Assembly (NCBI GenBank): GCA_023213395.1
Contig: CM041465.1
Coordinates: 235,111,741-235,175,740 of the forward strand
Reading direction: 5' to 3'
DNA from: Cycas panzhihuaensis
Lineage: Eukaryota; Cycadophyta
DNA: 64,000 nt
This document shows, piece by piece, positions 31,561 through 42,746 of the stretch (position 1 is the stretch's first letter; each line of letters opens with the position of its first letter). The notes beneath the pieces were generated by a model. It had not been told where the DNA came from and did no database searches. It was given only the letters and a program-made list of their open reading frames with translations. The translations under genes were made by a program, and so were the position numbers.

Positions 31561-32890
31561 AGAGGAAGTGGGAGCGACAGGACCACGATGGTCAATGGGC
31601 TACCCAACATCCTCAAAAGACTTTACATGAGAGTCAGGTAGGGGCTCCTCGGAAGGATCAAGAGGAAGTTCCTTGAGACCATCACCTGCGGGGGATGATG
31701 GAGAGGAAGAATCAAGGACCTATGGGTTAATGCATGCAATGGCATTTGACATAAGGGGATGACTAATCTCTCTAATAAGAGGGGTTCTAGGTTGGGACCT
31801 AGAACAGGAAGGGTACCTCCTACTAGTGTGGAGGAGGGAGACAGGGTAAGGAAAATCCTCATCCTTACCATGGGACTCATCATCACTAAATAGGACAAGG
31901 TACGCGTAGCTCCCGACACCGATAGGAGTAAAGTAAATAAGACTAAAGGAAGAAGATGTAGGATCTTCTTCAAGATGGGATGAATTAGGTATGCCGATGG
32001 AGCAAGCCAAGGCATGAGTAGAAGGGCCTTTGTCTCCCTTCATATGACCATGGCTTGCTTAGTTGGTAGGATGAATTTATTTAACAGGTGGGCATTCGTA
32101 GGAAATAACCCTCATCTGTCCATCATGGATGAACTTAAGTTGCCCCCAGCGGGTCAAACACATAGCTCCCATCTGATCAAGCCATGGTTGACCTAGGAGA
32201 AGATTGTAGTCAACGTCAACGTCAAGGACTATAATATCGGTGAGGACAATCTTACCCTCGAGAGTGAGCGGGATCGAGACAAACCCCAATGGAGTCTTTT
32301 CGCTACTATTGTAGCCTTAGCATCGCCATGGAATAGGTTCCAAAGCAAAAATGCCAAGCTCTTGCATAATGTGCAAGGGCATGACATTAATAGAAGAACT
32401 ATTGTTAACGATGGTCCTTCGTAGGGTACAGTCTGGTGTGTTAATAATGATGGTGAAAGGGAATTTCCATTGGCTTTCCCTTTCACAATCAGGAGGAAGA
32501 TCTTTAGGGTCAAAGGAAATGACAAGCTCATGCCTTTAGGTAACACCCAACGTGTGAATGGGTGCATCACTCAACCCTAAAGCTTCTAAAAGGAGAGTTT
32601 ATTGTTCGGGATAACTTCTTAAGATGTCCATGATGGACATCCCGACTGCCACGGTACAAAGCTCATCGATGAGAGAAAAGGCCTTCCCCTTGGCTATGAA
32701 TTGAGGAAGAGCTCTTCTGAAATCGTAGCGACTTGGACAAACAAAAATAGTCTTGGGAAGTAATGGGACTTCTGGAAGGGAGGTTTGTGGAAGAAGATCA
32801 GAGTACGGAATAGAAGAAGAAGTGTTGGCTGCCTCCTTAGCAGCTTGAGACCAAGTGAGGGCATATAAGGGGGTCACCTCAAGCATTTGG
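31561..32890 (-). pseudogene. Element G: protease and linker
   Basis: Minus strand. Upstream part 32886-32599 reads LYALTWSQAAKEA...RYDFRRALPQFIAKGK...LIDELCTVAVGMSIMDIL. The protease core follows at about 32420-32080, with TPLGFVSIPLTLEGKIVLTD, VDYNLLLGQPWL and GQLKFIHDG. The active site, a DNGSS-type motif in this family, reads VNNSSSINV, so the catalytic Asp is Asn and the Gly is Ser. It would have cut the gag-pol polyprotein. The remainder to 31561 is the Ser-rich linker, which reads in two frames. Confidence 0.8.
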
Positions 32891-33179
32891 ATTACCTTCT
32901 TTCACTTATTCTAGGACTGTGAAGGTGAGGGAGTATGACGGTCAGGGGAATGCAAGGAAGAAGACAAATCCCGAGCGCCCTTCCCCTTACCATGAGAAGA
33001 ACGAGAATTTGGGAATCTTCCCTGGTTCTGGCTATTTTTGGGTTGAGCATTACAATCATGTTCCCCATGCTTGGGGAATGGATCCTTGTGGACTAGTTGG
33101 TCTAGGCTAGGCCTTGAGGTCCGTTTAGGGGATGAGTCATGTTGAGGGTCATCGGTGGATGCTGGGCCTAACAACATGA

Positions 33180-35213
33180 GTTGTCATGGAAGGACTCCCC
33201 GTGAACGAAGTACCACTTCTTCTCAAGTGAGGAATCTGACTTCCTTGCTTAAGAGGACTGAGTGTTACCACCCCTAGGGAGAGTAGCTTGTTGGATTTGT
33301 TTATTAGAAGTGGGTGATGAAGGAGCTTGTAGTTTAAGTTCCTTCATTGTACATTTGAATCAACGTATAACAGAAGTGAGTGGATCTAGGGTCTTCTCAG
33401 TCAGGTGAGAAGAGGACTTAGTGGATGGTTGTGGTTTGGTTTCTTTAGTTCGAGGTGGTGCCTCATGTCACTATGAGGGCTTAAGAGGCTTCTCGAGTCC
33501 AGCCTGGAGCTCAATAGCCTTAAGCGCTAAGCACTTTGCGATGGCAGAGTTACATGTAGTTCCCACCATCTTAAGGACTTCCATATAGAGGTCAGGGCAA
33601 AGTGCATTAACAAAGAGATCCCTCTTCAATTCCTCAGGCAAAGTAGCCTTAGTGGAATAGGGGAGGTCATGAAATCGCCACACGAATTTATGATTCATAT
33701 CATCGTGACCTTGTTTGAGTGAAAGAAGGGATTTCATTCCACTTTCAAATGGACAAGCCACATCAAAGTAGTTGATGAACTCGCCCACAAGTTGTTGGAA
33801 CGAGAAAATGGAATGAGTAGGTAGGCGATAGAACCACTTAAGGGCATTGCCTTATAGGGATCGTGGAAATAATTTCATTAGTATATAATCATAGGCCTAG
33901 TAATCAATGCACTCCATAGAGAAACTACAGATGTGCTCCGCTAGATCCTGTGATGAAGTTCCATCGAACTTAGGAACTTCAGGGAGATGAGGCGGTAAGT
34001 TGGTTCTTAATGCCTCAATAGATAATGGTGTTGATCTATAATACATGAAGGGACATGCCCTCGCCTAGGTCATAGGATCAGCAAATGATGTAAGAGGTGA
34101 TGGACAAGGAATAGATGGGGGTGGTAGGCCCATCCCTCCTTAAGGAAATGTCCCTTGTTGAAAAGAGACTTGAGGATAAGCACCTTGAAAGGAGGTTGGG
34201 TTTCCTTGGAAAGGCATAGCATAAGGAGCTATGCAAGATCATGGAAAGGAAGGATGGGGAACTGGGTTTTGTCCATATGGGCTGCCTATGGATGGTGCAA
34301 CCCTATATGGATGTAACGGGTCCACCCCGTAAGTTGGAATATGGTTCCCTTTACTATGCCCCCAAGGTTGAGAAGTATAACCTACGGGTACGTAAAGAGG
34401 TAAACCATTAGGCTGGTTTTGAGTATACATGGGAGCAGATCCCATATGGCTAGTAGTAGGGGTGCTAGTAGGACCCCTAGGCCTATTAGGAAATGCATGT
34501 GCCACATTAGGAAGTGGCGTGTTGGCTTGACTAAGAAAAGGTATGCTAACCCCAAGCTAGGGGAAAGACATACCACAAGAGGGCCCCGAAGAGCTATGAC
34601 CATGATGAGGAATAGAAGGTGCAATATACATCCCTAAGGTAGGCGTGGGGATAGAGTGAGATGAATATGTAGGCACAAAAGGGTTACTTGTTATGGGAGG
34701 TGTAGATGTGGATGAAGATGGTGGGATAGGTGCAAACGAGGAAGATGCCCCGCCACGCAAGACATCTTCAAACCATCTAGGACATAACTGAAGATGAGCG
34801 GCACGAAAGCACTCACTAAGGGCTTCAACCACATCAGCAGGAGGGGTATCTACGTGATTGTAGGAGGTAGATGGGACTTCATACGAAGTAGACCCCTCAG
34901 GTCACTCCTCATAATAATCACTAACTGGGTGGTAAATCTCAAGAGGAGATGGGCCCTCTACTGCATGAGTAGAGGGGTGGGCATCAAGTAGGTGATGTCG
35001 ATCACTTGGGTAGTAAATGGGATCGTCACCATCTTGGGTGGATCTTGGAATGGATGCAGGGAACTCATGAGCTCTCGAAGCAAAGGCATGATAAGCCCAG
35101 TCTGAAGGGTATCCTTCCATGGTCGAATCAGAATCTGATGATGAAAGAAGACGATATGTAGGTTCTTCTAACAATGGAGGCAAACCACAGAGGCGACGCA
35201 AGAAACATCGCAT
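33180..35213 (-). pseudogene. Element G: gag
   Basis: Starts MRCFLRRLCGLPPLLEEP at 35213, 140 bases inside the primer site. The N-terminal third is acidic and Ser/Pro-rich (DSDSTMEGYPSDWAYHAF), then LSECFRAAHLQLCPRWFEDVLRG, then a Pro/Gln/Tyr-rich segment (34505-34100). The capsid-like domain has PEVPKFDGTSSQDLAEH, GNALKWFYRLP and an intact 105-codon run at 33788-33471 (LVGEFINYFDVA...SLKQGHDDMNHKFVWRFHD). A degraded knuckle-like segment (KKWYFVHGESFHDNS) lies near 33200. Several stops and at least one shift. Virus-like-particle protein of the element; not functional. Confidence 0.85.
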
Positions 35214-35353
35214 ACAAAACTTACCTAATTACTAGAAGAGGAAAGAGAGATGTAAAGTACATGTTGGGGCCCAACGAAAGAAATAAGTGGAGGAGACTAC
35301 TAAAAAGGTAGTAGTACCAATAGGAAGGGAGAGGAACTAACTCCCTTACTAGT

Positions 35354-35374
35354 GGGTCCCCAGTATGGTCGCTA
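35354..35374 (-). other. Primer binding site of element G
   Basis: The minus strand begins TAGCGACCATACTGGGGACC one base after the 5' LTR. B has TGGTGACCATACTAGGGACC in the same place and D has TGGCAACTATATTGAGAG. The common TGG start fits the CCA end of a tRNA; I cannot name the tRNA. Confidence 0.7.
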
Positions 35375-35375
35375 G

Positions 35376-38148
35376 TAGATGCGCATCTATAGGATAACTA
35401 CTATGCTCGATAGGAGTAATGGTAATCAATGATGATGCCAAAGGTGTGGGTGAAAACCTATAAGCAAAGAAAGCACCACGCAGGGTGCCCCATGCACCGA
35501 AGCGTGAGTTCGGGACCAACGAATGGCACCCAACTACCTTAAAGTAGACCTCAATCCAGAAGAGAGAGTGTATACAGGGGGTAGCCTGGATGGACTCGAG
35601 AGGAGGGTCCTCCCACCCTTGGATGGCTGGAAGGGAAGAGGAGGAATACTCAAAGAGTTTCCCTATGATAAAGGGAAATGGAAGTAGATGGAGTAGGTGA
35701 AAGCCTATGCTGTAAGTGGGTCTCCCTTGGCTATTTGGTCAATGTAAATAGGACCAAGAGAGAGAGAGGGAGGCACTTAGACTGAGTTTTCCTTTAACAA
35801 CTAAAGGGGTAGAAAGGAAAAAAGACCAAGTGGTACGTGTACAAGTAAGTGATGCCAAATGGAATATACCTAAAGGATATATTTGGATTAGTAAGAAGAG
35901 GAAGAAGAAAGGGTGGGGGTGGGTTCCTTTTACGTCCTTTTCCTATATGAGACAAACATATGGCATATAAATGTAACCACCTAATACCATTTAACCTTTT
36001 ACATTCATGTGATCTACTTAGTTAGAGCATAGATTCAAATAAAAGTGAAAGGGGAAATGGAGGAACAAAAGATAGATATGCATACCCGGAAGGTATAGCG
36101 GTCGAAGGGAGACCTCATCCACATGCAACAAACACCCTTACGCCAACCGGTGGATGTAGAACCAAGTTTGACGTGAATGATGGGGGGCTTCCTTACCTTC
36201 CCCTTTATGAAGAGAAAACAGAATGAAAGGAAGCAAATAAAGCAAAGGGAAAGAGACAGTAGATCTTACTTGGATCCAGATGCTTTTTACCTTTGCAGGA
36301 AAGCACCACACCAACTTGCACATACAAGGGTTTATCCCTTCCAAGAAGGGGCTGTAAAAGAAAAGCTATATATATGCAAGTACACATGTAATATATGTGT
36401 CAAACGTTATGTTAAGTTAGGAAAATAACTGCTGTAAATAACTCCAAATCTTCCCTCAAGCAAACATGTACATTAAGCAAGACGGAGTGAAGGGAAGCCT
36501 CAAGATGGCTAACCCTCTGTTAAGTTCTCCACATGACCTTTTAGCACAACAAGATGAGGGTAAATGATAACTTATGACAGCCAAGGAATATGAGGATAAA
36601 TGTAACAAAGCATTGGAGAGATGTCAAGGTACAGAGTTACTATGGGCAGAAATCTAGTATACAAACCCGTACAGAAGCTTTCAAGAGATACTAAGCAATA
36701 TTAAGGACATGACAGGAGTCCAAATGGGGCGATAGGCTCGAATCAAGACAGAAGGGGTCAGATATGCTGATAGTCTAGTGCAGGCATACGGCTCACCTAC
36801 TCCTAATTAACCCAAGAGAAGCATGGGAGTAAGAGAAGAAAGGTGGGAAGGGGATGGCCCTTGGAGAGTAGGACTAAGTGGGGGCTGCCCCCGCCTTACT
36901 CTCTTCACCCAACCTTTGTGGATATTCTCCTACTGCTTCCTTAAGGAAAACTAGTAGAGGAATAGTGAAAACCTGGAAATAACAGGCCAAACTCAATGGA
37001 AACAGTGTTTGCCATAGTCAAACAAGAAGGAAGTAAGCAAACAAACTAGGAAATAAATCTAACATAGAGATAACATACCATAAATCTTAAAAAAAAGGGT
37101 CTAGAAGACCTGTCGGGCTGAATATAGGGCAGGTTTGCCCCTACAACTAGTGGAGAGAAGGGCTCTTGTAAGGTTTTGTAGGAGATAACCCAAGAGGCGA
37201 CTGAAAGAGACACTTGCTGGGGCGAGTTGGAAGAGAACCACACCTAAACTTGCTTGAGAACACCTAGAAAGAAGCTTCCCACCATGAAAAAGGACTGTTG
37301 CAGGCAGATCCTGGGCTGGAGTTGTAGGAAATGTAGGCCTGTAGATGTACCTGTAGAAGGAAGAAAGAGGAACAGAAATTACAGTAGGAAATAGTTGCGT
37401 TAAAGAGCAAAAAATGATCTAAGAGATGTAAAATGATGATGGTTTTGGGATTTATTCTCATCTCAACCCTAAACAAGTGAATAGGGCACGAATAGGGCTA
37501 AGCTGGGCATGAGGCCATGTGGTAATTCTACGAGAAAAGCGAGAATTACCACGGTAGTTTTTAAAAAATAACTTGCAATAGTCGCAATATGGTAAACTTC
37601 ATGGTACCGCTAAGTTTACAGTAGTGCAGGACCCAAAAGCCAGAATGGCAAAAATCTAGGTTCTAGGAGCCTTAGAAGGTGATGTGGCAGGCCTAGGAGG
37701 GGTTGGCCCTCCTGTCTAAGTGGCTAGGACAGTCCAAAAGGCATATGGACAAGGCTAAAAGGCATATAGATAAGGCCAAAAGGGGTATCAAAGGCTAAAG
37801 GTCCCAGAAACAAGGTGATAAGAGCTCAAAATTAGGGCATGAACAAGTCACACAAATCAAATGAAGCTCAAGGCGGTGTGGAGGTACCGTGAAGGGTTGT
37901 AAAGTGCCATGGGGATGCCTACCTTATGGAAAGGTCAGTCCCACTGGGTTGTCATAGGCTCACAATAGGACAAGCAACATGACCAGGCAACAAATACAAA
38001 GGGATCATACAAATGAAGTAAGTAGTCATGTAATGAGGTAATACTTCTATCAACCTTTGTAAGGGAATAGTAGAGGTGAAAAGGAAGAAGTATACCTGTG
38101 CTTACCTAAGTTGACCTATCCATGTCCATTCCCAGTAGCCAGGAAACA
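35376..38148 (-). mobile_element. Element G: 5' LTR (2773 bases)
   Basis: Partner of 23667-26398. The plus strand starts TAGATGCGCATCTATAGG and ends CCAGGAAACA. Contains the GGTACC palindrome at 37592-37619 with perfect GTAAACTT/AAGTTTAC arms. No protein is supported. Confidence 0.92.
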
Positions 38149-38153
38149 TCATC
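38149..38153. repeat. Target-site duplication of element G, right copy
   Basis: TCATC, against TCATT at 23662-23666. Confidence 0.8.
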
Positions 38154-39300
38154 CTCCTGGGCCAACATGGCACCCAGAGATTCATCGGTTACCGAGGTGT
38201 AGAGGATGAAAGGCCTATTAAAGAGAGGTGGCATCAATATTAGGGGAAAAGTAAAAGCTTCCTTAAGTTCTTCGAAGGCTTGTTGGGCCTTGGAAGACCA
38301 AACAAACGAGGCTCCCTTCTTTAATAGGTTAGTGAGTGGTTTGGTGTTTATGATGAAGTTTGCCAAAAAATGCCTAAGGAAACCAAGCCTACCTAAAAAC
38401 GACTTAATCTGTCATTGGGTTTTAGGAGGTGGCATGTTAAGGATGGCCTTGACTTTATCAAGGTTGATTTGGATTCCTTATTTGGACATAAGGAAACCAA
38501 GGAGTTTGCTAGCAGTTACGGCAAATACACATTTAAGAGGATTGAGGCTTACATGGTATTTGCAGCATCATGCAAAGATGGCCCAAAAATTGGTAGGGTG
38601 ATGGGCTCTAATGCATGAGAGACCCATCATGTTATCCATGAAGAGCTCAAAGGATTTGTTGATGAGATCATAAAAAATAAATTACATCACTCTTTGATAA
38701 GTGGCGCCTACATTCTTGAGTCTGAAGGCATCACCTTATAGGCAAAAGCACCCCACAGAGTGGTGAAGGCCATCTTGTGATGGTCTTCAAGAGATATTTA
38801 AATTTGGTTATAATCGGAGAAGCCATCCATTAAGGACATAACTTCGAAACTAGCGGTTTGATTAATGATCTTATTGATAAAAGGAAGTGGGAAATTATCC
38901 TTAGGACATGCATTGTTAATATCACATAAATCAATACATATCTGGACTGTTACATTCTTTTTAGCAACAGGGATAATATTAGATACCCATTTAGGGTAGT
39001 CAATGGAAGTGATTAATCCTGCGTTGAGGAGTTTCTCAACTTCTATTTTAACAATAGTTGAGAGCTTAAGATGAAGAGGACATTGCTTCTGACACATGGG
39101 ATGAGTACTAGGAATGGTGGTAAGGTGTGGGTCATGATTGAAGGATCAATTCCCTTTATATTGGAGTAGTCCCATGCAAAAACATCCTAAAACTCCTAGA
39201 ACAAAAGGGTATACTTCTTCATCTCATCAGGAGAGAATTCTGCCCTAACCTTAATGACTTTATCAGGGGCAAGGACTATGTCCTGCGTTGCCCCCATGCA
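38154..39300 (-). pseudogene. Element B: reverse transcriptase and start of RNase H
   Basis: Minus strand. RT begins at about 39100 with VEKLLNAGLITSIDYPKWVSN, then IDLCDINNACPKDNFPLPFI, LMDGFSDYNQI, FAYKVMPS, the catalytic box as FMDN (codon AAC at 38631-38633 replaces the second Asp), KSFLGRLGFLRHF, TNLLKKGASFVWSSKAQQAF and the RNase H start FILYTSVTDESLGAMLAQED. Here it is interrupted by element G; the frame continues at 23661. RT copies the element RNA into cDNA; stops, a shift and the D-to-N change make it inactive. Confidence 0.9.
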
Positions 39301-40550
39301 CATGGAATTCCCCTCCTCGGAGTGGAGGGGGGCTCAGTCAATAGGAAAGGATGGAATAGGGGATGGAGTTGGGTTAGCAAGAGAAGACCTAATAACCAAG
39401 ACCTTCTGATAACCAAGCCTATAGTGACCAAAAGGAAGGTTGGATGTAGAGCCAGCTAAGTGCTTGAGCAGGGCTTCATCATTCTTAATGTAATCCACTC
39501 CATAAATGAACACATTTTGAGAAGATAAAGGGTGAAGGGAAGTAGAGATGGAGGGACCATGGTGGTCATCACACTGCTCGGTGTTCCTGATAGACTCCCT
39601 AGAAGAGCTAGAAAGAGGTACCTCGTAAGGGACAAGAGGAGGCTCCTTAACTTCATTACCTATGTGTGGAAACAAAAGGGGGGACTCAAGAAGCACCTGA
39701 TCAATAGAGGCAATGACATGAGATGCAAGAGGAGAACTAGTTTCTATAACTATAGGGGTTCTAGAGCAGGATCTAGAATAAAGGGGGTGCTCCCTACTCG
39801 TGCCCAAAAAGGAAATGAGGTGAGGGAGATCCTCATCCTCACCGTTAGACTCATCATTAGTAAGGATGGTGAGGTACCTGTAACTTTTGACACTAATAGG
39901 ACCAAACCATATGAGGTTGGAAGAAGAGGATGAGTCAGGGATGTCAGTAGAACAAGTGGAGACATGGGTAGAAAGGCCTTTATCACCTTTCGTTTGGCCA
40001 TGAGATGCTTGATGGGATTGATGTAGTTGTTTAATAGGAGGGAGCTCCTAAGTGATGACTCTTATTCACCCTTCATAGATGAATTTAAGTTGCCCCTAAC
40101 GGGACGAGCACACAGCTCCTATTTGATAGAGCCATGGGCATCCCAACAATAGATTGTAGTCGACATTAATACCAAGGACTATAATATTAGTGAGGACAGT
40201 CTTGTCCTCAAGAGTAAGCGGGATAGACATTGATCCCAAAGGTGTCTTTTCACTACCATCATAGCCTTGGCACCGCCATGGAACCAATTCTAAAGCTGAA
40301 ATACTAAGCTCTTACATAACACGTAAGGGCATGGCATTAATGAAAGAATCATTATTGACAATGGTTCTTCATAAAGTGAAATCCAGAGTATCGATGGTAA
40401 TAGTGAAAGGTAAGTGCCATTGGCACTCCTTTTTGCTAGAAGGGGAAAGATCCTTAGGATCAAAGAAAATGACGGGTTCACGTCTCGAGGTGACTCCCAA
40501 GGCGTGAATAAGCACATCACCTAATCCGAAGGCCTCTAAGAGTAATGTGC
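39301..40550 (-). pseudogene. Element B: protease and protease-RT linker
   Basis: Minus strand. The protease core at about 40390-40090 has TPLGSMSIPLTLEDKTVLTN, VDYNLLLGCPWL and GQLKFIYEG. The active site reads VNNDSFINA where the family has VDNGS, so both the Asp and the Gly codon carry G-to-A changes. The linker 39999-39334 includes a 157-codon open run (SREHPLYSRSC...DYIKNDEALLKHLAGS). It then leads to VRAEFSPDEMKKYTLLF and FAWDYSNIKGIDPSI just before RT. Confidence 0.85.
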
Positions 40551-41198
40551 ATTATTCATAGTAACTCCTTAAGATGTCCATTATAGACACTCCGGCAGCC
40601 ACGGTATGGAGCTCATCAATGACCGAGAAAAGCTTCCCCTTCATAGTGGATTGGGGAAGGGCCTTTCGAAAGTCGTAATGATCAGGGCACACAGGAATGG
40701 TCTTGGGGAGTCTAGGGGCTTCCAGAAGAGGGTAAGGATGAGATGTGGACAAAGAGGCACCATTTGCCTCTTTGATCGCTTGAGACCGGGTTAAGGCATA
40801 TAATGGGGTGGTCTCAAGTAAATAAATAACCTTCTTTCCCTTATTCCAGGATCGCGAAGGTGATGGGGTGTGTTGGTTAGGAGAATCCAAGGAAGAGGAT
40901 AAATTCCTTGCACCCTTCCCTTTGGCTTGAGAAAAGTGAGGGTTAGGAGACCTCTATTGATTTCGGTTATTCTTCTATTGGGGGTTACGATCACGTTCCC
41001 CATGTTTAGGAAAGGGATCTCTATGGACAGTCTGATCTAGGTTGGGTCTAGATGCCCATCTTAGAGAAGAGTTGCATTGTGGGGTAGCCTTGGGATGCTA
41101 CACTCAACACCATAAATTATCATGGAAGCACTTCCCATGGATGGAGCACCACTTCTTCTTAAGGGAGGAGTCAGGTTTCCTTGCTTAAGAGGATGGGG
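40551..41198 (-). pseudogene. Element B: gag, C-terminal half
   Basis: Minus strand, downstream of the element C insertion. Starts with KKKWCSIHGKCFHDN, a Cys-X3-His knuckle-like segment typical of Tat gag ends, then a Lys/Arg/Asn-rich stretch. An open run of 112 codons at 40890-40552 follows (TPLYALTRSQAIKEA, HYDFRKALPQS, VIDELHTVAAGVSIMDIL) and leads into protease. Confidence 0.8.
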
Positions 41199-41203
41199 TG
41201 TGG
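41199..41203. repeat. Target-site duplication of element C, left copy
   Basis: TGTGG, identical to 47923-47927. Confidence 0.95.
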
Positions 41204-41566
41204 TGATCCCAAAAGAGCTTAGTTGGTGAAGAAATCAATTATCAACCTTTCCTCCTTGAGATCCTGGGAGTTAGTGTAGAAAGCTCAATAACATCAAAAT
41301 AACAATGAGCCCATGAAAGGAAAATTCTACACCAAATCAATTATTCTTGACATTGATCCAAAAGTATGATGAGTAATACTTTTATTAAACCATTAAAATC
41401 TCCATTTAATGGTGGAGAAATCAACTAGCAAAAGAATGGTAAAATTACAAGGAGTAAATGTTACAATTATACCATAAGGGGGATTCCAACCCTCCAAATG
41501 CTTCTCCAAGGATGCTTCCCAAGTCAAGTCTCCAAGAACCACCTCTCCAACCTGTAGAAGGGCTCA

Positions 41567-41573
41567 ATTTATA
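41567..41573 (-). promoter_or_regulatory. TATA box in C 3' LTR
   Basis: Minus strand CTATAAATTGAGCC; identical in the 5' LTR (47232-47238), where it would drive element transcription. Confidence 0.6.
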
Positions 41574-41647
41574 GAAAGAAACCTGAATTTCATGTTTAAC
41601 AAGTGGCAATCATGCAAGTATAATCACTAACCACCAGAATGCATGTT

Positions 41648-42040
41648 GTCCAAGTGGCCTTCATACAATTCTTAAAAAGTTGCAGCTTGTAACAGATCTT
41701 AACGTACTCCAATTTATCTCAAATTTGGTACACATATAGAAACACATGTCCCCTCAGCTTCCTCAAATTTTCAGCTCATTTGGATGTCATTTGACTGCAT
41801 TTTTATTCATTTAATAATAATATGTATTTGCTATTTTTCTGCTGTCCAAGTGGCCTTCATGCAATTCTTAAAAGTTGCGGCTTGTAACTGACCTTAACGG
41901 ACTCCAATTCAGCTCAAATTTGGTACACGTATAGGAACGCATGTCTCCTCCACTTCCTAAATATTTTAGCTCATTTGGATGTCATTTGGCCATGTTTCTA
42001 TTCATATAATGATAATATATATTTTCTATTTTTTTCTGCT
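41648..42040. repeat. 196-base tandem duplication inside C 3' LTR
   Basis: Both units start GTCCAAGTGGCCTTCAT and end TTTTTCTGCT, with shared CTCATTTGGATGTCATTTG inside, clearly diverged from each other. The other LTR has the same pair at 47313-47508 and 47509-47705, so the duplication predates this insertion. Confidence 0.9.
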
Positions 42041-42257
42041 AGTTGTGGGATTAATTTTTATGCAAAGACAAGGCTTGAACTCTAATAAAATGATATTTTC
42101 TGAACCCCACCTTTTGTACACATCTAGTGGGATGTGTCTTATCCCTTTAAACAAAATTTCATAGAATTTTGATACCATTTGGCCATATCTCTATTAGTTA
42201 TGCCAATGCTTAGCATTTTCCGCATCCTCAGAACATATGGTAGATCCTTGTGGATCA

Positions 42258-42272
42258 TGGGTCCCCTTCCTT
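42258..42272 (-). other. Polypurine tract of element C
   Basis: The minus strand reads AAGGAAGGGGACCCA directly before the LTR start TGATCC. It is the plus-strand primer of reverse transcription. Confidence 0.8.
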
Positions 42273-42297
42273 GGAAAATAACCAACTCCTGTTTGGC

Positions 42298-42746
42298 TTA
42301 GAATTGGAGATGGGGGAAGTGTTGTTCTCCTTGTTGCCTACTAAACCACTTGGCCTTACTAGGCAATTGCCCTGCTACTCCAATCCTGAAAGATTCATGT
42401 GTCTTATGTCTTGTTTTGGTAGATTTTCTCTTCAAGATACAATCTTCCTTGAGAGGCTCCTCACTTTCCAAATACAAATCATCAATCAAGGTAAAGTGAA
42501 CTGGTCCCATTCCTCATCTAGCATGGAGGGCTCAAATAGTTTTAAGTATTTAGCATTTACTACTGAATATATTTGCATATAAGGTGGAAGATCAAGTTGG
42601 AAAGCATTGCCACCTACTTTTCTCAAAATCTTGAATGGTCCATACCTTATAGGTTTGAGTTTCTTACCTTCTCCTTTTAACCTCTCCTTGCTCAAGTATA
42701 ACCATACTAAATCTCCTTCTTGGAAAGTACACTCTTCCTATGCTTG
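42298..42746 (-). pseudogene. Element C: integrase C-terminal GPF module and chromodomain-like tail
   Basis: Minus strand from 42695: KKLKPIRYGPFKILRKVG is the GPF/Y module, followed by VVNAKYLKLFEP and, in another frame, DDLYLESEEPLKEDCILKRK ... AKWFSRQQGEQHFPHL. The latter matches the position and spacing of a chromodomain at the end of chromoviral integrases, with the aromatic cage only partly visible. It would direct insertion to particular chromatin. A shift near 42500 and a break near 42746 separate the parts. Confidence 0.65.

Larger units (their letters stand above)
23667..38148 (-). mobile_element. Element G: non-autonomous Tat-like retrotransposon inserted in B
   Basis: Complete with two LTRs (35376-38148 and 23667-26398), primer site, gag, protease, an integrase tail, antisense ORF and second RNase H, 14.5 kb. 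RT, RNase H and most of integrase are absent, so it must have depended on proteins from a related element such as B. It is related to B in all shared parts, including LTR motifs. The five-base target duplication has one transition. Confidence 0.9.
41204..42257 (-). mobile_element. Element C: 3' LTR (1054 bases)
   Basis: The plus strand starts TGATCCCAAAAGAGC and ends TGTGGATCA. Includes an internal tandem duplication (41648-41843 and 41844-42040). A TATA box on the minus strand (TATAAAT at 41567-41573, repeated at 47232-47238) lies about 685 bases from the LTR start. Confidence 0.95.

Noticed and set aside
38206-38601. 131-codon plus-strand frame
   Set aside because: Lies opposite the RT/RNase H of B, whose minus-strand reading has clear family motifs; the plus-strand translation has none.
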